From contig CAWKDG010000012.1 of the NCBI GenBank assembly GCA_963848355.1, positions 1,054,001 through 1,118,000 on the forward strand: a stretch of DNA of 64,000 nt. The letters run 5' to 3'. The position numbers and the translations under genes were made by a program. Each line of letters opens with the position of its first letter. Positions within the stretch are counted from its first letter, which is position 1. Source of the DNA: CAWKDG01 sp963848355 (lineage in GTDB: Bacteria; Actinomycetota; Acidimicrobiia; Acidimicrobiales; UBA8190). This document shows positions 41,185-49,144 of the stretch, piece by piece. The notes under the pieces are model-generated. The model was not told the origin of the DNA. It did no database searches and was given only the letters and a program-made list of their open reading frames with translations.

Positions 41185-42459
41185 GTGACCTCGATGGGGA
41201 CGGGGACGGCCTCGTGGTAGAAGGCGAAGGCGCGGCGGACCTCGTCGGGGGTGACACCGAAGTCGGTACGGAGGTCGTAGACGATCTGGCCCTCGATGTC
41301 CCGGGGATGGTCGGTGAGGTACTGCACCGTCTGTGCCCGTGCCTCGTCGGTCATGGTCAGGCCGGCACGGTCGTAGACGCGGGCCACCGTGCCCGGCGTC
41401 GTCGGCCATGAAGTCGTGGAAGAAGACGTCCTCCCGTCGGTCGGGGGCGACGATGGCGCCGTCGCGCAGAGACGTTGCCAGGAGGCGGCCGATCCTGTCG
41501 GTCCAGTAGGAGAGGTAGAAGTCGGGTTCCGGTGTCCGGTAGGACACGCGCGCCGCGTAGGTCATCATCGTGGCCGCCGACTGGACCACCGACACGGGGT
41601 CGCGGTGGGTGACGACGACGGTGGCGTCGGGGAAGGTGGCGAGCAGAGGGCCCAGTTGTTCGAGGTGCTGCGGCGATTTCAGCACCCAGCGCTCGGCTGG
41701 GCCCTGCCGTGTCGGCCGACGTTGCCACTGGAGGATCTGGAGCACGGTCTTCAGGTAGGCGTAGTGGGGCGTCTGGTCATGGGCCAGGTAGTAGTCGCGC
41801 CACCGTGGTGCGCGCGCCACCCACTCCAGCTGGTAGCTGGAGAAGTCGGGCAGCTGCAGCTCGAGCTCCTCGTGGATGTGGTCGGGACGCATGGGGTGCA
41901 TGGCGCAGAGGTGGGGCAGCAGCGAGTCCATGCCCTGCCACTGCGCCTCCGCCCTCCGGTAACGGGGATCGGCACCGTCCGGTCCGCCGACCTCGTCGGG
42001 GTCGGGGACGGGCTCGTAGCTCTCCCACAGCGGGAGGGAGAGCAGGCGGGTGTCGGCGGCGATGAGATTGACCAGATGGGTGGTGCCCGACCGGGGCAGC
42101 CCGACCACGATGATCGGCGCCGTGATGTCGACATCGCCGATCTCGGGGTGGCGGCGGAGCAGGTCATGGATCCGCAGGCGGTTGACGGCGTAGCGGACGC
42201 AGTCCCGGAACAAGGTCATCCGACCGAGACCGGTGCGCTCGACGTCGCCGTTGACCTCCTCGAGCCACAGTCGGAGACGGGGACGGAAATCGGGGGAGCC
42301 GAAATCGGAGAGCCCGGTGTGCGCCATGGCCGCCGTCAGCACCGCATCTTCGCTCAGCTCGACCGGATGGCTCTCGCCGTAGTCGAGGGCCATGCGTTGG
42401 ATGTCGGTGAGTACGGGCTGGCGCAGGTCGGTGATGCGGATGCGCCGGCCAGTGCTCAT
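41181..42459 (-). CDS. Sulfotransferase family protein (one frame break)
   Basis: PAPS-dependent sulfotransferase fold, about 425 residues after correction. IIVVGLPRSGTTHLVNLI (about 100) is the PAPS 5'-phosphosulfate loop; WVLKSPQHLEQLGPLL and VVVTHRDPVSVVQSAA (3'-phosphate site) follow. The frame is lost in a GGG run near 41390-41396: the current frame continues as nonsense into the next gene, while the other frame reads GTVARVYDRAGLTMTDEARA to a normal end at 41181. One extra G explains this. The ATG (42457-42459) overlaps the SDR stop in ATGA and its restored stop overlaps the next ATG, so the three genes are tightly coupled, which argues that the gene is functional and the break is an error. 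Confidence 0.78.
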
Positions 42460-43205
42460 CCCTGCACCGAGAAGCCGCCGTCGACGGGGATCGTCTGCCC
42501 GGTCACGTAGCGCGCCGCCGGGCTGGCCAGGAAGAGGACGACAGGGGCGATGTCGGCCGGCGTCCCGAAGCGGCGCATCGGTGTGCGGTCGAGGATCGGG
42601 GTGGTGAGCTCCTCGAACGGCAGCATGGGCGCGGTCATGTTCGTTTCGACGATCCCCGGCGCCACCGCGTTGACGCGGATGCCGTGGCGCGCCCAGGCCA
42701 CGGCCAGGGTCTTGGTCAGCTGGACGACGCCCGCCTTGGCGGCGCCGTAGGCGGGGACGATCTCCATGCCGAAGAAGCTCGACATCGAGCCCACGTTGAC
42801 CACACTGGCCCCACCCTCGACCGCGCTCTCCCGGAGGAGCGCCTGGCACGCCGACGCCATACGGAAGGCGGCGAAGAGGTTGATCGCCACCACCTCCTCG
42901 AAGACCTCGGGGTCGTACTCGCTGCGCCCGCCGGGCAGGTTCTGACCGGCGTTGTTGACCAGGATGTCCAGGCCGGACAGGGCATCGGCCACGGCCGCCA
43001 CGGCGTCGGGGTCGGGCAGGCGGCACGGGCGGTACTCGAAGGCGCTCAGGTCGTGGTCGTAGTGGCCGGCCGACGGACGCGTGCCGGTGATCGTCACATG
43101 GGCGCCCGCCTGGCGGAAAGCGGTGGCGACGCCGAGTCCGATGCCGTTCGAGCCACCGGTGACGAGGACGCGGGCACCCGAGAAGTCGAAGGTCGCCGCC
43201 GCCAT
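42456..43205 (-). CDS. Short-chain dehydrogenase/reductase
   Basis: A 249-residue classical SDR: cofactor motif VTGGSNGIGLG (about 13-23), NNAG, catalytic Ser in VNVGSMSSFFG, YGAAK (Tyr/Lys) and the C-terminal GQTIPVDGGFS. It reduces or oxidises a ketone/alcohol with NAD(P)H. The ATG at 43205 is chosen at the start of the conserved region (FDFSGARVLVTGG); it has no ribosome-binding site but a TAGGGT -10-like box 8 bases upstream, suggesting a leaderless transcript. First gene of the SDR-sulfotransferase-metallo-hydrolase-SARP operon and divergent from the VOC gene. Confidence 0.9.
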   Translation of the reverse strand: MAAATFDFSGARVLVTGGSNGIGLGVATAFRQAGAHVTITGTRPSAGHYDHDLSAFEYRPCRLPDPDAVAAVADALSGLDILVNNAGQNLPGGRSEYDPEVFEEVVAINLFAAFRMASACQALLRESAVEGGASVVNVGSMSSFFGMEIVPAYGAAKAGVVQLTKTLAVAWARHGIRVNAVAPGIVETNMTAPMLPFEELTTPILDRTPMRRFGTPADIAPVVLFLASPAARYVTGQTIPVDGGFSVQG

Positions 43206-43212
43206 CGAGGGG

Positions 43213-43219
43213 TACCCTA
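43213..43219. promoter_or_regulatory. Overlapping divergent -10 boxes between the SDR and VOC genes
   Basis: TACCCTA reads as TACCCT on the plus strand (43213-43218, 11 bases before the VOC ATG) and TAGGGT on the minus strand (43214-43219, 8 bases before the SDR ATG). Only 24 bases separate the two start codons, so both genes must have very short leaders or none. Confidence 0.35.
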
Positions 43220-43229
43220 CGTGCGCGCT

Positions 43230-43769
43230 ATGGAAACCGCACGACCCGGAGCCATCCTGCCCGGCTCCATACGGCAGAACGGTTACGTCGTGCGCGACCT
43301 CGGCCGGGCCATCGACGCGTGGCTGGAAGCCGGTGTCGGCCCCTGGCTCCTGCTGCCCCACCTCGAGCAGAGGGGCTCGGTGTACCGGGGCCGGCCCACC
43401 GAGCCGGTCGTCTCGATCGCCTTCGCCAATTCAGGCGACCTGCAGGTGGAGCTCATCGAACAGGAGGACGACTCCCCCAGCATCTACCGGGAGTTCCTCG
43501 ACGCCGGGCGGGAGGGTTTCCACCACCTGGCCTGGTGGGCCGAGGATTTCGAGGGCGTGGCCCGCGCCGCCGTCGGGGCCGGCTGGTCGGTCGTGCACGC
43601 CGGCGACACCGGTGGGATGGCGCAATTCGCCTACTACGACGCCGGGGGGGCCACGAGCACGGTGGTCGAGGTCATGGAGCTGACCGACGCCACCCGCTGG
43701 CTGGTCGCCACCGTGCAGGGGGCGGCCGCGGGCTGGGACGGCTCCGATCCCGTGCGCAACCTGGTCTGA
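43230..43769 (+). CDS. VOC-fold (glyoxalase/dioxygenase-like) protein
   Basis: A 179-residue vicinal-oxygen-chelate protein: N-terminal repeat GYVVRDLGRAIDAWLEAGVGP with QVELIEQEDDSPSIYREFL, then a second half with GFHHLAWWAEDF, AVGAGWSVVHAG and STVVEVMEL. His and Glu at the usual metal positions are present (HHLAWW, VVEVME). Members include epimerases, ring-cleavage enzymes and lactoylglutathione lyase; the substrate here is unknown. The ATG at 43230 or an in-frame GTG at 43221 can start it. Its stop lies one base before the xylB stop (convergent). Confidence 0.85.
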   Translation: METARPGAILPGSIRQNGYVVRDLGRAIDAWLEAGVGPWLLLPHLEQRGSVYRGRPTEPVVSIAFANSGDLQVELIEQEDDSPSIYREFLDAGREGFHHLAWWAEDFEGVARAAVGAGWSVVHAGDTGGMAQFAYYDAGGATSTVVEVMELTDATRWLVATVQGAAAGWDGSDPVRNLV

Positions 43770-43770
43770 C

Positions 43771-45168
43771 TCACCGGTACGAGCGGTCGACGGCCGCCGC
43801 CGCGTCGGCATAGCGCTCCAGGACGTCCGGGTTGCCGTCGGCGTCGAAGACCTCGGTGGTCCACGGTGCCGAGGTCGGGGCGGTGGTCGCCCCGGACAGG
43901 GCCCACGCCGCCTGACGGGCGGCGCCGTCGGCCACGTACTCCCCCACGGCGGGAACCACCACGGGACGACCGAAGATCGTCGGCGCCACGTGGCGAACGG
44001 CCTTTGAGCGGGCGCCACCGCCGATGAGGATGATCCGCTCGCCGGCGACGCCCACGTCCCGCAGCGCTTCGATGCCGGCGTGCACACCACACAGAAGGCC
44101 TTCCACGGCGGCGCGCGCCAGGTGTGCGGGTGTGGTGTTGCGTTGGCGGAGACCGACGAGGGACCCGGAGGCGGCGGGCAGGTTGGGGGTGCGCTCTCCT
44201 TCGAGGTAGGGCACGAACACCAGACCGTCGGCGCCCGAGGGCGCCGACAACGCCAGGTCGGAGAGTTCCTCGAGCCCTACGCCGAGCATCCGGGCCGTGG
44301 CCGTGAGGACGGGAGCTCCGTTCAAGGTGCACACGAGGGGGAGGAACCGTCCGGTGGCGTCGGCGAACCCGTTGACGGCACCGGTGGCGTCGGCCGTCAC
44401 CGCGTCGCTCACGGCGTTGACGACGCCCGACGTCCCGATCGAGACGACGAGGTCGCCGGTGTCGATCCCGAGACCGAGGGCGGCCGCCATGTTGTCACCG
44501 GTGCCGGCGGCGATGACGGCCCCCTGGTCGGTGCGACCACTGACCCCGGCGGGGTCCAGGACGGCCGGTACAGCGGTCTCTCTCCCGAGCGCCCTCTGGA
44601 GGAGGTCGAAGCGGTAGCGGTTCTCTCCCGGGGACCAGTAGCCGGTGCCACTGGCGTCACCGCGGTCGGTGGTCAGAGCCTCGAGTCCGGCGGCTCCCGA
44701 GAGCCGCCACGTGAGCCAATCGTGCGGCAGACAGACGGCCGCCACCCGGCGGGCATGGTCGGGCTCGTGGGTGGCCAGCCAGCGCACCTTGGCCACGGTC
44801 AGCGAGGCGTCCGGCACGGAGCCGACGGCGTCCGCCCAGGTCCGGGCCGACAGCTCGCCGGTCAGCTCGGCGGCAGCGGCGGCCGACCGGGTGTCGTTCC
44901 ACAGCAACGCCGGGCGCACCACCTCACCACCGTCGTCGAGACAGACCATGCCGTGCTGTTGGGCGGCGACCCCGACGGCGGCGACGTCGTCGAGTCCGCC
45001 GGCACCGTCGACGGCCAGGAGAAGGGCGAGCCACCACTGCGAGGGGTGTACCTCCGTGCCCGGAGGATGGGGGGCCTGCCCCCGCCGGACGAGAGCACCG
45101 GTGTCGACGTCGCGGACGACGACCTTGCAGGACTGGGTGGACGAATCGATGCCCGCCACCAAGGGCAT
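43771..45168 (-). CDS. xylB: Xylulokinase (FGGY family)
   Basis: Phosphorylates D-xylulose to xylulose 5-phosphate after xylose isomerase. The 465-residue protein has the FGGY layout: N-terminal VAGIDSSTQSCKVVV (phosphate 1), AQQHGMVCLDD and LLWNDTRS (sugar site), the catalytic Asp225 in AGTGDNMAAALG, VSIGTSGVVNA, FVPYLEGERTPN and ILIGGGARSKAVR (adenosine site). It starts 2 bases after xylA with which it forms an operon. Specificity for xylulose rests on this pairing and on the overall similarity to XylB. Confidence 0.93.
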   Translation of the reverse strand: MPLVAGIDSSTQSCKVVVRDVDTGALVRRGQAPHPPGTEVHPSQWWLALLLAVDGAGGLDDVAAVGVAAQQHGMVCLDDGGEVVRPALLWNDTRSAAAAAELTGELSARTWADAVGSVPDASLTVAKVRWLATHEPDHARRVAAVCLPHDWLTWRLSGAAGLEALTTDRGDASGTGYWSPGENRYRFDLLQRALGRETAVPAVLDPAGVSGRTDQGAVIAAGTGDNMAAALGLGIDTGDLVVSIGTSGVVNAVSDAVTADATGAVNGFADATGRFLPLVCTLNGAPVLTATARMLGVGLEELSDLALSAPSGADGLVFVPYLEGERTPNLPAASGSLVGLRQRNTTPAHLARAAVEGLLCGVHAGIEALRDVGVAGERIILIGGGARSKAVRHVAPTIFGRPVVVPAVGEYVADGAARQAAWALSGATTAPTSAPWTTEVFDADGNPDVLERYADAAAAVDRSYR

Positions 45169-45170
45169 CG

Positions 45171-46358
45171 TCAGCGGGCGCCGAGGAGGTGCTCGATCAT
45201 GAGCTGGTCGATGCGACTGACGCCTTGGTCCCGCCGGCCCGCCGCCTCGACGTCGAAGTCCTCGAACGCTGACCGATCGGCCCGAAGGTCATTGGTCGTC
45301 TCTGCGGCCGAGAGCGTCGGGATCGAGAGATCGGGGACGCCGGCCGCCGCCAGTGCCTCGTGCACGGCGGGGTCGGCCCGGAAGGCGGCCGACCGCTGCT
45401 TGAGCAGGAGATACGTGCGCATGTTGGCCGCCGCCGAGATCCATACCTCGGCCACGCTCTCGGTGCGCAGCGGCTTGTAGTCGAAGTGCCTGGGTCCGGT
45501 GTAGACCGGTCCTCCGGCCGGGCCACCGTTCTCGAGGAGATCGACCAGCGCGAAGGCACTGATCAGATCGCCGTGACCGAAGACGAGGTCCTGGTCGAAT
45601 TTGGGTCCGTGTTGGCCGTTGAGATCGATGTGGAAGAGCTTGTCGTGCCACAGGGCCTGCGAGATTGCGTGGACGACGTTGAGGTTCGACATCTGCTCGT
45701 GTCCCACCTCGGGATTCACGCCCACCATGTCGGCGTGTTCGAGCGTCGTGATGAAGGCCAGGGCATGGCCGACGGTGGGCAGGAGAATGTCACCACGCGG
45801 TTCGTTCGGCTTGGGCTCGAGGGCGAAGCGGAGCCGGTAGTCGCGGTCGATGGAGTACTGGGCCAGCGTGTCGATGGCCTCCCGGTAGCGGTCAAGGGCG
45901 GCCCGCACGTCCTTCGCCGTGTCGACCTCCGAGCCCTCGCGCCCACCCCAGAAGACGTAGGTGGCGGCACCCAGGGAGGCGGCCAGATCGAGATTGCGCA
46001 TGGTCTTTCGCAATGCGTACCGGCGGACGCCGCGATCGTTGGCCGTGAAGGCACCTTCCTTGAAGACCGGATGGGTGAAGAGATTGGTCGTGACCATGGG
46101 CACCACGAGACCGTTCTCGTCCAAGGCATGGCGCAATCGTTTGAGGTGCGTCTCCCGTTCGGACTCGCTGCTGCCCGAGGGAACGACGTCGTCGTCGTGG
46201 AACGTCACGCCGTAGGCCCCGAGCTCAGCCAGCCGTTCCACGGCCTCCACCGGGTCGAGCGGCGGACGCGAGGCATCGCCGAACGGATCGCGGGCCTGCC
46301 AGCCGACCGTCCAGAGGCCGAACGAGAACTTGTCTGCCGGGGTCGGTTCTGTCGACAT
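45171..46358 (-). CDS. xylA: Xylose isomerase
   Basis: Interconverts D-xylose and D-xylulose (also glucose/fructose) with two divalent metals. The 395-residue TIM barrel is of the short actinobacterial type (class I): KFSFGLWTVGW, catalytic His/Asp in VTFHDDDVVP, FWGGREG, LEPKPNEPRGD (Glu/Lys of the active site), VNPEVGHEQM and HIDLNGQHG, each carrying metal ligands. The ATG at 46358 has GAGGGGG about 6 bases upstream and is preferred to an ATG at 46379. It is the first gene of xylAB and is divergent from the aldolase gene across a palindromic site. Confidence 0.96.
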   Translation of the reverse strand: MSTEPTPADKFSFGLWTVGWQARDPFGDASRPPLDPVEAVERLAELGAYGVTFHDDDVVPSGSSESERETHLKRLRHALDENGLVVPMVTTNLFTHPVFKEGAFTANDRGVRRYALRKTMRNLDLAASLGAATYVFWGGREGSEVDTAKDVRAALDRYREAIDTLAQYSIDRDYRLRFALEPKPNEPRGDILLPTVGHALAFITTLEHADMVGVNPEVGHEQMSNLNVVHAISQALWHDKLFHIDLNGQHGPKFDQDLVFGHGDLISAFALVDLLENGGPAGGPVYTGPRHFDYKPLRTESVAEVWISAAANMRTYLLLKQRSAAFRADPAVHEALAAAGVPDLSIPTLSAAETTNDLRADRSAFEDFDVEAAGRRDQGVSRIDQLMIEHLLGAR

Positions 46359-46441
46359 CGGTGTCCCCCTCGTCACCATGACCTCGCGGCATGGGACCCT
46401 CGGGCACCCACGTGGTTGTATGGGCGACTGCTGGGAAGCGT

Positions 46442-46459
46442 ATAGGCACGGTGCCCTAT
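46442..46459. promoter_or_regulatory. Palindromic operator between xylA and the aldolase gene
   Basis: ATAGGCACGGTGCCCTAT is a near-perfect inverted repeat (one unpaired base). On its right edge TATCCT (46457-46462) is a -10 box for the aldolase gene; on its left edge TATACG (minus strand) is a candidate -10 for xylA. One regulator could therefore control both directions. Confidence 0.5.
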
Positions 46460-46486
46460 CCTGTCGATCGCTCGAGGAGGAGAGAG

Positions 46487-47275
46487 ATGCGCGAAAACGC
46501 GTTGCGGGCGATCTGGGCCCGGGATGGTGCCGCCCTCGGTGGATGGCTGACCGTACCGAGCAGCGTGTCGGCCGAGATCATGGCCCACGCCGGATTCGAC
46601 TGGGTGTGTGTCGACATGCAACACGGGCTGATCGACTACTCCGAGATGGTCCACATGCTGCAGGGCATCTCCTCCACCGACACCGTTCCTCTCGTGCGGG
46701 TGCCGCGCAACGAGCCGGGCATCATCGGAAAGTGCCTCGACGCCGGAGCGTGGGGTGTGATCGTTCCGATGGTCAATTCCCGGGAGGAGGCGGAAGCAGC
46801 GGTGGCGGCGTGCCGCTACGCCCCTGTCGGCATCCGCAGTTACGGGCCGGTGCGCGCCAACTACTACGCCGGATTCGACTACTTCTCCCGTGCCGATCGG
46901 GAGGTGGCGTGCATCGTGATGGTGGAGACCCGGGTCGCCGTGGACAACGTGGATGAGATCGTGTCGGTGCCGGGGGTGGACGCCGTCTACGTCGGGCCGG
47001 CCGACCTGAGCGTCACGCTCGGTCTGGCGCCGGGACCGGACCAGCCCGATCAGAGCTTTACCGACGCCCTGGAGCGGATCCTCGACGCCTGCCGTCGCCA
47101 CCATGTCGTCCCCGGGATCGCCGGGAACGCGACGACGGCCGTCACGCGGCTCGACCAGGGCTTCCGCTTCGTCGAGGTGGCGTCGGACGCGGGCCTGTTG
47201 GGACTCGGGGCCGGCGACGCCCTGGCACAGGTGCGACCGGGTGCCGGCCCCGCCGCCACGTCTGCCTACCTGTGA
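46487..47275 (+). CDS. HpcH/HpaI family aldolase
   Basis: A 262-residue class II (metal-dependent) aldolase of the HpaI/GarL/RhmA group, which splits 2-keto-4-hydroxy acids into pyruvate and an aldehyde. Motifs: DWVCVDMQHGLIDY (catalytic His), VRVPRNEPGIIGKCLDAGAWG, VMVETRVAVDNVDEI (metal Glu) and DAVYVGPADLSVTLG. The ATG has a strong GGAGGAGAG site directly upstream. Its stop overlaps the next gene (TGATG). The proximity to xylAB suggests a sugar-acid degradation route, but the actual substrate is not visible. Confidence 0.9.
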   Translation: MRENALRAIWARDGAALGGWLTVPSSVSAEIMAHAGFDWVCVDMQHGLIDYSEMVHMLQGISSTDTVPLVRVPRNEPGIIGKCLDAGAWGVIVPMVNSREEAEAAVAACRYAPVGIRSYGPVRANYYAGFDYFSRADREVACIVMVETRVAVDNVDEIVSVPGVDAVYVGPADLSVTLGLAPGPDQPDQSFTDALERILDACRRHHVVPGIAGNATTAVTRLDQGFRFVEVASDAGLLGLGAGDALAQVRPGAGPAATSAYL

Positions 47276-48225
47276 TGGCGGAGTCGCCACGCCCCAAGGT
47301 GGTTGTCGCCCTCCCCCTCGCTCAGGCCCTGCTGGACCAGTTGGCCGGGTACGACCTGGCCATCGTGCCGAACGGCGGATCCGATCCGCGGTTCTTCGGC
47401 ACCGCCGTGGCCGATGCCGAGGGCGTCCTGGTGAGCTCGAACGTCCTCGTCGACCGGGACGTCATCGCCTCGGCACCGGACCTCAAGGTGATCAGCACCA
47501 TGAGCGTCGGGATGGATCACATCGATCTCGACGCGGCGAAGGAGCGGGGTATCACGGTCACCATCACCCCCGTCCTGAGCGACGCTGTCGCCGATCTGGT
47601 CCTCGCCCTGATGACGATGCTCAGTCGACGCATCCCCGACGCCATGGCTGCCGTCACCGATGGTCGATGGAAGGTGGCGCTGGGAGGGGACCTGTCGGCG
47701 AAGACACTGCTTCTGGTGGGGTTCGGGCGAATCGGACAGGCGGTGGCCACACGCGCTCTGGCGGCGGGGATGCGCGTGCGGTACGTCGATTCCCGTCGTG
47801 GGCTGCCGGTCGTGGCCGGCGTCGAACGCGGCGAGGGACTGGCCGAAGAGCTGCCCGGTGCCGATTTCGTCTCGTTGCACGTCGATCTCAACGGCGGGAC
47901 GCGGGGTCTCATGGGCCGGGAGCAATTCACGTCGATGAAGCGCACAGCCTTCTTCGTGAACACCTCCCGCGGTGGCGTCGTCGACCAGGCCGCCCTGACC
48001 CGGGCCTTGACCGAGGGACAGATCGCCGGTGCCGGCCTCGACGTGCTCCAGGACGAGCCACCGCACCCCGACGACCCTCTGTTGAGGGCGCCCAACGTGA
48101 TCATCGTTCCCCATATCGGCTCGGCCACCGTGGAGACCAGGAACGCCATGGCCCAATGCGCGGTCGACAATCTGTTGATGGTCCTGCGCGGTGAGAAGAG
48201 CCCGTTCGCCGTGATGTCGAGCTAG
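47275..48225 (+). CDS. D-isomer-specific 2-hydroxyacid dehydrogenase
   Basis: A 316-residue NAD(P)-dependent dehydrogenase of the glyoxylate/hydroxypyruvate reductase type: Rossmann LLVGFGRIGQAVATRAL (about 142-158), catalytic Arg in FVNTSRGGVVDQ, Glu in LDVLQDEPPHPDDPL and His in VPHIGSATVETR. It reduces a 2-keto acid to the D-hydroxy acid or the reverse. The ATG at 47275 overlaps the aldolase stop; a GTG at 47272 is also possible. With the aldolase it could process a keto-acid or aldehyde product, for example pyruvate or glycolaldehyde-derived acids (inference). Confidence 0.92.
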   Translation: MAESPRPKVVVALPLAQALLDQLAGYDLAIVPNGGSDPRFFGTAVADAEGVLVSSNVLVDRDVIASAPDLKVISTMSVGMDHIDLDAAKERGITVTITPVLSDAVADLVLALMTMLSRRIPDAMAAVTDGRWKVALGGDLSAKTLLLVGFGRIGQAVATRALAAGMRVRYVDSRRGLPVVAGVERGEGLAEELPGADFVSLHVDLNGGTRGLMGREQFTSMKRTAFFVNTSRGGVVDQAALTRALTEGQIAGAGLDVLQDEPPHPDDPLLRAPNVIIVPHIGSATVETRNAMAQCAVDNLLMVLRGEKSPFAVMSS

Positions 48226-48244
48226 CCGGGTCGCCGGGCCCGGA

Positions 48245-48277
48245 CCCGGGCGGAGCCCGGGCCACCGTTCACGGTGG
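48245..48277. terminator. Bidirectional terminator between convergent genes (two stem-loops)
   Basis: CCCGGGC-GGA-GCCCGGG (48245-48261) is a 7-bp stem, followed directly by CCACCGT-TC-ACGGTGG (48262-48277), another 7-bp stem that includes the stop codon of the minus-strand SDR. Both are symmetrical, so they can act in either direction. Confidence 0.6.
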
Positions 48278-49102
48278 CGGCGGCTGTTCCAGTGTGGCGT
48301 TGTCGGGGATCAGGTCGGCGCGCAACTGGCCCATGGCGAATTGGGCTGTCGCCGCCCCGTCGACCACGATGGTCTGGCCACTCACGTAACTGGCCAGATC
48401 CGACGCCAGGAAGACGACGACCTTGGCGATCTCATCGGGTTCACCCATGCGTCCGAGGGGAGCCCGGCTCGGCGGCCTGGCCGTGGACCCTCGGGCGCCG
48501 GCGATGCGCTCGGTCACGCGCGGCGTCGCCACCGCACCGGGGGCCACGCTGTTCACGCGCACGCCGGCGGGTGCCAGTTCGATGGCCAGTGAACGCGTGA
48601 GGGACATGATCCCGGCCTTGGCCGCGCCGTACGGTGCGTGATACGGGGCCGAGGCCAGGCCGCTCACCGAGGAGACCGAGACGAAGCTGCCTCCCGTGCC
48701 CTGGCCCACGAGCTGACGCCCGGCCGCCCGACCCAGGTTGAAGACGTGGCGAATGGTCGAATCGAAGCTGTAGTCCCAGTCGGCATCGGTGAGATCGACG
48801 ACGTGGCCCCACCGGATCTCACCGATGACGTCGACCACGATGTCGAGCCCGCCGAGGGCAGCGACGGTTTCGGTCACCGCCCGGTCGGCGTCCGACGAGT
48901 GCCGGAGATCACCGTGGATGGCGGTCGCCCGTCCCCCCCGGGATGAGATCTCGTCGACCACCTCCGCCGCTCGGGCGGCGTCGATGTCGGCGCACGCCAC
49001 CGCCGCTCCCGCTTCGGCCAGACCCAGAGCACAGGACCGCCCGAGCCCCGGCCCCGAGCCCGCCACCAGCGCCCGCTTTCCGTCCAAGCCCAGTTCCAAC
49101 AA
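48269..49102 (-). CDS. Short-chain dehydrogenase/reductase
   Basis: A 277-residue SDR: ALVAGSGPGLGRSCALG (cofactor loop with an unusual GSGPGLG), ADIDAARAAEV, catalytic Ser in VSVSSVSGLAS, YGAAK and the C-terminal SGQTIVVDGAATAQ. The expected NNAG is replaced by VDVIG. The only suitable start is a TTG at 49102 with GGGAGCAGG just upstream. It lies 42 bases after the reductoisomerase homologue in the same direction and may share its transcript. Confidence 0.88.
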   Translation of the reverse strand: MLELGLDGKRALVAGSGPGLGRSCALGLAEAGAAVACADIDAARAAEVVDEISSRGGRATAIHGDLRHSSDADRAVTETVAALGGLDIVVDVIGEIRWGHVVDLTDADWDYSFDSTIRHVFNLGRAAGRQLVGQGTGGSFVSVSSVSGLASAPYHAPYGAAKAGIMSLTRSLAIELAPAGVRVNSVAPGAVATPRVTERIAGARGSTARPPSRAPLGRMGEPDEIAKVVVFLASDLASYVSGQTIVVDGAATAQFAMGQLRADLIPDNATLEQPPPP

Positions 49103-49144
49103 CGACCTGCTCCCGCATCTGTCCGTCGAATCGGCTGACCCTCG

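Noticed and set aside
41389..42510. Long plus-strand open frame across the sulfotransferase and SDR genes.
   Set aside because: Shadow of the minus-strand genes, which show complete family motifs.
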